10,767 nucleotides of DNA, from assembly GCA_029258495.1 (NCBI GenBank), contig JARHYV010000206.1, positions 1-10,767 on the forward strand, read 5' to 3'. Made by a program: the position numbers and the translations under genes. Below the pieces are notes generated by a model, which worked only from the letters and a program-made list of their open reading frames with translations, did not search any database and was not told where the DNA came from. This stretch comes from Faecousia sp. GTDB taxonomy: Bacteria; Bacillota; Clostridia; Oscillospirales; Oscillospiraceae. Shown piece after piece: positions 6,072-10,767 of this stretch (position 1 is its first letter; every line of letters starts with the position of its first letter).

Positions 6072-7066
6072 GATCTGGCAGCCTCCTTTTTCGGTGCGCC
6101 GAACTTGACCGGACGACCGATCTTGTCCAACAGCACGACACAGGCATTCATCACAAGGATCGCATAGGAAACGCCCTCGTTATAGCCGCCGAAGCAGCGG
6201 ATCAGCATGGTCAGCACACCGCAGCCGATGCCGAACACCACCTGTCCCAGTTTGGTGACGGGACTTGTGACATAATCGGTCGCCATAAAGATCGCACCCA
6301 GAAACAGTCCGCCGGAGAACAGCTGCGCTGCCATCCAAGTCATGCGGTCATTGCCCTGGGGGAACAAAAACGCGATCACAGCCACCGTGCCGATATAGGC
6401 AAGGGGGATCCTCGGGGTGATCACCTTGCGCACCAGCAGATAGGCAAAGCCGACAAGCAGCAGCAGGGCAGAGGTTTCACCCAGACTGCCGCCGATATTG
6501 CCCAAAAACATATCCATAACGGATGCATCGGGCAGCTGACCCTGATGCATGGCAGCAAGAGGCGTAGCAGCCGTCACCGCATCCACGGTGGAGAAAACGC
6601 CTGCGGCATGTTCCGCGCCCACCTTGACCCATGTGCTCATCAGCACCGGCCAGCTGAACATAAAGGCTCTGCCGGCAAGCGCAGGGTTCACGAAATTCTG
6701 ACCGATGCCGCCGAACAGCTGCTTGACCACGATGATGGCAAAGAAGTCGCCCACGATGATGCACCAGTAGGGGATGGTTGGGGGACATACGAATGCCAGC
6801 AGCACACCGGTGACCACAGCCGACAGGTCGTAAGCCGTGGGATCCAGTTTCATCATCTTCCGATAAGCCCATTCAAAGAACATGGCCGCCGCAGCGGAAA
6901 CCATGGTGACCACCAGTGCACGCAGACCGAAGAAGTACACCGATCCTGCCAGTGCCGGCAGCAGCGCAATGAGCACATCGCGCATGATGGTCTGGGTGGT
7001 GATGGGGGAGTGGGCATGGGGTGAGCTGGAAACCGTCAGCTCATAAAAGTATTTCATCTGTGCCAA
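6068..7066 (-). CDS. rnfD: Rnf complex membrane subunit RnfD (TTG start)
   Basis: RnfD is a polytopic membrane subunit with covalently bound FMN and is thought to take part in ion translocation. The 332-aa sequence shows multiple helices and family motifs: GGIGQNFVNPALAGRAF (119-135), TAATPLAAMHQG (165-176), MATDYVTSPVTKLGQ (261-275) and GYNEGVSYAILVMN (294-307). Thr168 in TAATPL is the expected flavinylation site; the usual (S/T)GAT has Ala at the glycine position here. The chosen start is TTG at 7066, lying 9 nt after the very strong AAGGAGGTGG (7082-7073). The first ATG (7057) is 18 nt away, which is too far. The Shine-Dalgarno overlaps the rnfC stop codon. The stop overlaps the rnfG start by 4 nt. 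Confidence 0.95.
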   Translation of the reverse strand: MAQMKYFYELTVSSSPHAHSPITTQTIMRDVLIALLPALAGSVYFFGLRALVVTMVSAAAAMFFEWAYRKMMKLDPTAYDLSAVVTGVLLAFVCPPTIPYWCIIVGDFFAIIVVKQLFGGIGQNFVNPALAGRAFMFSWPVLMSTWVKVGAEHAAGVFSTVDAVTAATPLAAMHQGQLPDASVMDMFLGNIGGSLGETSALLLLVGFAYLLVRKVITPRIPLAYIGTVAVIAFLFPQGNDRMTWMAAQLFSGGLFLGAIFMATDYVTSPVTKLGQVVFGIGCGVLTMLIRCFGGYNEGVSYAILVMNACVVLLDKIGRPVKFGAPKKEAARS

Positions 7067-7072
7067 TGGGAT

Positions 7073-7082
7073 CCACCTCCTT
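7073..7082 (-). promoter_or_regulatory. Strong ribosome binding site fixing the rnfD TTG start
   Basis: Read on the minus strand, AAGGAGGTGG is a nearly full match to the anti-Shine-Dalgarno. It begins inside the rnfC stop codon (TAA, 7083-7081). GGAGG is 9 nt from TTG 7066 and 18 nt from ATG 7057, so TTG is the better start, unless translation is re-initiated at the ATG. Confidence 0.8.
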
Positions 7083-8445
7083 AATTCGTCTGCCCGGCCT
7101 TGGCAGGCTCAGGCTTGGGGGCACTGGGCTTGGCAGCCGCCATGGCATCGCGCAGGCGATGCTTTGCCGAGCGGAAGGAAAGCACCAGAGGAATGGTCGC
7201 AGGACAGGTATAGGCGCAGCAGCCGCACTCGATACAGTCCATGATATTCTGTTTCTTCATCTCGTCCAGATCCCGGTGACGCTCTGCCTGATACATCATC
7301 AGGGGCATCAGGTGCATGGGACATACATCGATGCACTTGCCGCAGCGGATGCAGTGGGGATTGTCCACGGCAAAGCGGTTCTTGTGTCCCAGAATGGTGA
7401 CCGCATTGCATGCTTTGACCACGGGAACTGCCAGATCGTACTGGGATGCGCCCATCATCGGGCCGCCGGACAAGACCTTATAGGGAAATTCTGCATGGCC
7501 GCAGGCCTCCAGAAGGTCGTTGAAGGAGGTTCCCACGGGAACCATCAGGTTCTTCGGCTCCATGACGATATCGCCCGAAACGGTGACGATCCGGCGGATC
7601 AGGGGCATTCCCTCATAGACCGCATCGTGGATCGCCTTGCAGGTGGCGCCGTTGAACACCGCGCAGCCCACTGCCGCCGGCAGTCCGCCGGAGGGCACTT
7701 CCCGATTGGTGATGGCATAGATCAGCTGCTTTTCCGCACCCTGGGGGTATTTGCAGGGGAGCAGATCCAGCTTGATGCCGGATGCCGGATCGATGGTGCG
7801 TCTGAGCACCCTTGCGGCGGCAGGCTTGTTGTCCTCCATGCCGATATGGGCCTCGGACAGCCCCAGGATCTTCATCAGGATGCGGATGCCGCTGAGCATC
7901 TCCGGCGCAAATTCCTGAGCAAGGCGGTCATCTGCCGTTATGTAGGGCTCGCACTCGGACAGGTTGATGATGATGGTGTCCACCTTGCCGATGCCGGAGC
8001 TGAGTTTCACATGGGTGGGAAAGCTGGCACCGCCCATGCCCACGATCCCTGCTTCCCGAATGATGCTCATCAGCTCCTCGGGGCTCAGCGCATCCACCTG
8101 CTCCTGTGTCCGCTTGCGGATATCGGGGCACAGGGTATCCAGATGGTCATTTTCGATGACAACGCTCATCACCGTGGTGCCGCTGGTGTGCGGACGCATC
8201 TCGACCGCCTTTACCTTGCCGGACACCGATGCATGGACAGGGACGCACAGCCCCTGATTGTCACCGATCTTCTGTCCCATTGTTACCAAATCCCCTTTTT
8301 TGACCAGGGGCTTGCAAGGGGCACCGATGTGCTGAACCATGGGGATCACCAGAAGATCCGGCTCCGGGAATTCCTGCACATGATGTCCCTCGGCGTAGAA
8401 CTTGTTCTCTTTGGGATGGATGCCTCCAAAGAAGGAAAACGCCAT
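7081..8445 (-). CDS. rnfC: Rnf complex subunit RnfC, NADH/FMN-binding iron-sulfur protein
   Basis: RnfC is the peripheral cytoplasmic subunit where NAD+ is reduced (or NADH oxidised). It resembles the Nqo1/NuoF subunit of complex I. The 454-aa protein starts FSFFGGIHPKENK, typical of RnfC. A lipoyl-like beta-barrel region follows at about 45-98. The FMN/NADH-binding part has GMGGASFPTHVKL (136-148), ECEPYITADDRL (164-175) and KYPQGAEKQLIY (232-243). Two ferredoxin motifs are at Cys365/368/371/375 and Cys404/407/410/414. The Ala/Pro/Lys-rich tail (about 436-454) looks flexible; it is much shorter than the long Ala-rich C-terminal extension of some proteobacterial RnfC proteins. The ATG at 8445 follows GAGGTG at 8 nt. 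It is the first gene of the operon, with its own promoter and leader hairpin. Confidence 0.97.
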   Translation of the reverse strand: MAFSFFGGIHPKENKFYAEGHHVQEFPEPDLLVIPMVQHIGAPCKPLVKKGDLVTMGQKIGDNQGLCVPVHASVSGKVKAVEMRPHTSGTTVMSVVIENDHLDTLCPDIRKRTQEQVDALSPEELMSIIREAGIVGMGGASFPTHVKLSSGIGKVDTIIINLSECEPYITADDRLAQEFAPEMLSGIRILMKILGLSEAHIGMEDNKPAAARVLRRTIDPASGIKLDLLPCKYPQGAEKQLIYAITNREVPSGGLPAAVGCAVFNGATCKAIHDAVYEGMPLIRRIVTVSGDIVMEPKNLMVPVGTSFNDLLEACGHAEFPYKVLSGGPMMGASQYDLAVPVVKACNAVTILGHKNRFAVDNPHCIRCGKCIDVCPMHLMPLMMYQAERHRDLDEMKKQNIMDCIECGCCAYTCPATIPLVLSFRSAKHRLRDAMAAAKPSAPKPEPAKAGQTN

Positions 8446-8472
8446 TGGTCGATCACCTCTTACAAAATTTTT

Positions 8473-8490
8473 CCGCCTTTTTCAAGGCGG
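8473..8490 (-). promoter_or_regulatory. Hairpin in the rnfC leader
   Basis: In the transcript CCGCCTT, GAAA and AAGGCGG make a perfect 7-bp stem closed by a GNRA-type loop. It lies about 9-26 nt after the predicted transcription start (near 8499) and about 20 nt before the rnfC Shine-Dalgarno. The stem is followed by five A then four T rather than a clean T-tract, so a terminator or attenuator role is doubtful. A 5'-end mRNA-stabilising stem is more likely; this is inferred. Confidence 0.6.
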
Positions 8491-8505
8491 CGTTATTCTG
8501 AACCT

Positions 8506-8534
8506 ATCATACCCCAGTTTGTTGCGTTTGTCCA
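8506..8534 (-). promoter_or_regulatory. Promoter of the rnf operon
   Basis: On the minus strand TGGACA (8534-8529) is followed by 17 bp and TATGAT (8511-8506), each one mismatch from the sigma-A consensus. The predicted start is near 8499, about 54 nt before the rnfC ATG. The flanking sequence up to about 8620 is AT-rich. It contains a short ATATCGATAT palindrome (8581-8590) but no recognisable Rex-type operator. Confidence 0.75.
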
Positions 8535-8649
8535 CTATAATTCCGTCAAAATCCACAAAATACCGTTAAAAAGTATGTTTATATCGATATGAATTGATGC
8601 AATCTATCTAAAAATCCCTCCGTTTGCGAACCCACTCCAGCTCCCTGGG

Positions 8650-8688
8650 AAAAAATGAAAAAGCCGTTCCCGAAGGAACGGCTTTTTT
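8650..8688 (-). terminator. Intrinsic terminator of the glmM transcript
   Basis: On the minus strand GCCGTTCC (8682-8675) and GGAACGGC (8670-8663) form an 8-bp stem closed by a stable TTCG tetraloop. TTTTT, CA and TTTTTT follow. It begins 13 nt after the glmM stop. The plus-strand reading also has a T-tract (8683-8688), but no plus-strand gene ends here. Confidence 0.93.
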
Positions 8689-8695
8689 ATCGGTT

Positions 8696-10081
8696 TCAGA
8701 CGGTGTGACCCTTGCGGTGCAGATGCGACACCACCTCATCCACATATCTGCGGCAGGTATCGTGGTCGGGAGCCTCTACCATCACCCGGATCACCGGCTC
8801 CGTGCCGGACTCCCGGACAAGGATCCTGCCAGTGTCCCCCAACTCCTGAGTGACACGCTCCACAGCCTGCTGAACATCCGGATCTGCCTGAGCGGCAGCC
8901 TTGTCGTGGACACGGACATTCTCCAGAACCTGAGGATAGATCACCAGATCCTCGTGGAGCTGGCTCAGTTTCTTCTTCTTGGCAAGCATGACCTCCATGA
9001 TCTTCAGACTGGTCAGGATGCCGTCGCCGGTGGAGGCATACTTGGAATAGATGATATGTCCCGACTGCTCACCACCCAGACGGCAGCCGTTTTTCATCAT
9101 GTATTCATACACATACTTATCGCCTACGGCTGTCTTGGCATAGTCGATGCCCAGCTCGTCGAATGCCTTGTAAAGACCGAAATTGGACATGACCGTGGTG
9201 ACCACGGTGTTGTTGAGCAGCTTGCCCTGCTCCTTCATGTGCCGACCGCAGATATACAGGATATGATCGCCGGTGATGATCTGCCCCTTTTCGTCCACGC
9301 AAAGACACCGGTCAGCATCGCCGTCATAGGCAAAGCCCACATCCAGACCGTTTTCCAGTACGAATTTCTGCAAGCCCTCGATGTGGGTGGAGCCTGCGTT
9401 GGTGTTGATGTTATAGCCGTCCGGCTCTGCGTTGATCACATAGGTCTTGGCGCCCAGAGCATCAAAGACGCTCTTTGCGATATTCCAGGATGCGCCGTTG
9501 GCACAGTCCAGACCCACCTTCATATCCTTAAAGGAATACAGCCCCAGAGAGATCAGATAGCCGATATAGCGGTTTCTGCCTGCCACATAGTCCACCGTTC
9601 TGCCGATCTGGTCCCGCTTGGCAAGGGGCAGCTCCTCCCACTTGCGGTCAAAGCAGTACAGCTCCCCGTCAATATAAGCCTCGATCAGGGAAATGACGGA
9701 CTCCTCCATCTTCTCGCCGTTGCCGTTGATGAGCTTGATGCCGTTGTCATAATAGGGATTGTGACTGGCGGAGATCATAATGCCGCAGTCGAAATCGTCG
9801 GTGCGGACTACATGGGCAACGGAAGGCGTTGTGGTCACATGGAGCAGATAGGCATCGGCGCCGCTGGCAACCAGTCCTGCCACCAGTGCATACTCAAACA
9901 TATAGCTGGATCTTCTGGTGTCCTTGCCGATGACGATTTTGGCAGGCTCTGTACAGCCCGACCAGCGTTTCATCTGTCCGTAGTACCAGCCCAGAAATCT
10001 GCCCACCTTCTGGGCATGCTCTGCCGTCAGATTGCAGTTTGCCTCACCGCGAAAGCCGTCTGTTCCGAAATATTTACCCAT
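8696..10081 (-). CDS. glmM: Phosphoglucosamine mutase
   Basis: GlmM interconverts glucosamine-6-phosphate and glucosamine-1-phosphate in the cytosol, an essential step towards UDP-GlcNAc for peptidoglycan. The 461-aa protein has all four phosphohexomutase domains. It starts KYFGTDGFRG. The active-site loop GIMISASHNPYYDNGIK (100-116) has phosphoserine Ser106. Metal-binding DGDADR is at 253-258 (Asp253/255/257). The sugar-binding loop GEQSGH is at 337-342 and the phosphate-binding RESGTEPVIRVM at 423-434. FGTDGFRG and GEQSGH point to GlmM rather than PgmB or ManB. The ATG at 10081 shares its A with the upstream TAA stop (TAATG), with AAGGAG 8 nt before it, so it is translationally coupled to the GlmU-like gene. 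A strong terminator follows. Confidence 0.95.
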   Translation of the reverse strand: MGKYFGTDGFRGEANCNLTAEHAQKVGRFLGWYYGQMKRWSGCTEPAKIVIGKDTRRSSYMFEYALVAGLVASGADAYLLHVTTTPSVAHVVRTDDFDCGIMISASHNPYYDNGIKLINGNGEKMEESVISLIEAYIDGELYCFDRKWEELPLAKRDQIGRTVDYVAGRNRYIGYLISLGLYSFKDMKVGLDCANGASWNIAKSVFDALGAKTYVINAEPDGYNINTNAGSTHIEGLQKFVLENGLDVGFAYDGDADRCLCVDEKGQIITGDHILYICGRHMKEQGKLLNNTVVTTVMSNFGLYKAFDELGIDYAKTAVGDKYVYEYMMKNGCRLGGEQSGHIIYSKYASTGDGILTSLKIMEVMLAKKKKLSQLHEDLVIYPQVLENVRVHDKAAAQADPDVQQAVERVTQELGDTGRILVRESGTEPVIRVMVEAPDHDTCRRYVDEVVSHLHRKGHTV

Positions 10082-10743
10082 TATCGCTGCTCCTTTTTCA
10101 CAACTGTGCCGTCATTTTTCCAAATACTTCCCTCAGCAACCACACCGCGCACACAGCTGGTGGGATAGATATTGCTGTTTCTGCCGATCACGGTGCCCGG
10201 GTTCAGGACGCTGTTGCATCCCACCTCCACATGGTCACCCAGCATGGCACCGAACTTTTTCAGTCCGGTTTCTACGGCGGTATCGCCGTCCTTCACCGTG
10301 ACCAGAGTCTTGTCGGACTTCACATTCGATGTGACCGAGCCTGCGCCCATGTGGGACTGATATCCCAGAATGCTGTCGCCCACATAGTTGAAATGGGGCA
10401 CCTGCACCCTGTCGCACAAAATAACATTTTTCAGCTCCACGCTGTTGCCCACCACGCAGTTTTCGCCCACCAGAGCGCTGCCCCGGATATAGGCGCAGTG
10501 GCGCACCTCGGTATTGGCGCCGATGATGCAGGGCGCACCCAGAAACGCCGTGGGTGCCACCACGGCACTCCTGTGGATCCAGACCTGAGGGGCAGTTTCC
10601 ACATAGTCCTCCCCAAGTCCTGCACCCAGCTCCACGATCAGATCCTTGATCCCCTTCAGCGCCTGCCACGGATATTCAAATCGGGCAAGGTAATCCCCTG
10701 CCAGTGTATGTGTCAGATCAAAAAGCTGCAATGTTTTCAGCAA
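10081..10743 (-). CDS. Stand-alone left-handed beta-helix protein, GlmU C-terminal-like sugar-phosphate acetyltransferase (predicted)
   Basis: The 220-aa product is mostly hexapeptide repeats (about 50-205; for example VVGNSVELKNVIL, 97-109), which fold as a left-handed beta helix. PHFNYVGDSILG (116-127) followed by HMGAGSVTSN (131-140) strongly resembles the acetyltransferase domain of archaeal-type GlmU enzymes. There the His and Tyr (here His117 and Tyr120) lie in the active site. The N-terminal pyrophosphorylase domain of full GlmU is absent, replaced by about 50 residues (FDLTHTLAGDYLARFEYPWQ). It therefore probably acetylates glucosamine-1-phosphate or a similar sugar phosphate using acetyl-CoA, with uridylylation done elsewhere; this is inferred. 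The start is TTG at 10743 with GGAAAGGA (10762-10755) 11 nt upstream. A TGA at 10752-10750 excludes a longer frame, and the next Met is at residue 132. It overlaps glmM by one base. Confidence 0.82.
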   Translation of the reverse strand: MLKTLQLFDLTHTLAGDYLARFEYPWQALKGIKDLIVELGAGLGEDYVETAPQVWIHRSAVVAPTAFLGAPCIIGANTEVRHCAYIRGSALVGENCVVGNSVELKNVILCDRVQVPHFNYVGDSILGYQSHMGAGSVTSNVKSDKTLVTVKDGDTAVETGLKKFGAMLGDHVEVGCNSVLNPGTVIGRNSNIYPTSCVRGVVAEGSIWKNDGTVVKKEQR

Positions 10744-10754
10744 AAATCGTCACA

Positions 10755-10762
10755 TCCTTTCC
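10755..10762 (-). promoter_or_regulatory. Ribosome binding site for the GlmU-like gene
   Basis: GGAAAGGA on the minus strand lies 11 nt before TTG 10743. With an in-frame TGA at 10752-10750 and no ATG or GTG near the family-like N-terminus, it points to TTG as the start codon. The promoter is outside the window, so the gene may belong to a longer operon. Confidence 0.6.
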
Positions 10763-10767
10763 AAGTT

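Noticed and set aside
8581..8590. ATATCGATAT palindrome upstream of the rnf promoter, sharing TCGATA with the gap operator
   Set aside because: Only a 6-bp core is shared and the site is about 47 bp upstream of the -35 in AT-rich DNA, so chance is likely. A genome-wide search for the gap palindrome would settle whether the two are related.
7021..8592. Long plus-strand open frame of 523 codons opposite rnfC
   Set aside because: It is antisense to a clearly real RnfC with intact motifs; its product is His/Asp/Gln-rich with no recognisable domain, as expected from the mirror of GC-rich codons.
8624..10168. Long plus-strand open frame of 514 codons opposite glmM
   Set aside because: It is the antisense shadow of glmM with all catalytic motifs on the other strand; it also runs through the glmM terminator and shows no family resemblance.

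Overview
The window looks like ordinary chromosomal DNA from a GC-rich anaerobic Firmicute of the class Clostridia, probably near Ruminococcaceae/Oscillospiraceae. The grounds are the complete rnfCDGEAB operon, strong AGGAGG ribosome binding sites, sigma-A-like promoters, AT-rich intergenic gaps between GC-rich genes, and housekeeping genes of clostridial type. No mobile elements, CRISPR arrays, tRNAs or rRNAs were seen. The species is not identifiable from the sequence alone.

Layout from left to right. (1) The 5' half of gap (glyceraldehyde-3-phosphate dehydrogenase, minus strand) runs off the left edge exactly at its catalytic cysteine. Its promoter is near consensus, and a striking TTCGATA palindrome sits on the predicted transcription start. 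(2) A long-form AlaX-like alanyl-tRNA editing protein lies on the minus strand. (3) Divergent from it on the plus strand is a pyridoxal/pyridoxamine kinase with a hairpin-rich leader, followed by a small unrecognised membrane protein with its own promoter. (4) A shared bidirectional terminator separates this from the six-gene rnf operon on the minus strand (transcribed rnfC-rnfD-rnfG-rnfE-rnfA-rnfB, 8445 down to 3389). The genes are tightly packed and translationally coupled, and a good promoter and a leader hairpin lie before rnfC. (5) At the right end is a minus-strand pair: a stand-alone left-handed beta-helix protein related to the C-terminal acetyltransferase domain of GlmU-type enzymes, overlapping glmM (phosphoglucosamine mutase), which ends in a UUCG-loop terminator.

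How the genes fit together. Rnf couples reduced ferredoxin oxidation to NAD+ reduction and builds an ion gradient. GAPDH makes glycolytic NADH. The beta-helix protein and glmM are consistent with amino-sugar (UDP-GlcNAc) supply for the cell wall. AlaX clears mischarged tRNA(Ala), and the kinase salvages vitamin B6. I see no evidence for a novel multi-gene system. The items most worth a second look are the gap operator, the leader hairpins of rnfC and of the B6 kinase, and the nucleotidyltransferase-less GlmU-like protein coupled to glmM. Two genes, rnfD and the GlmU-like gene, appear to start with TTG.
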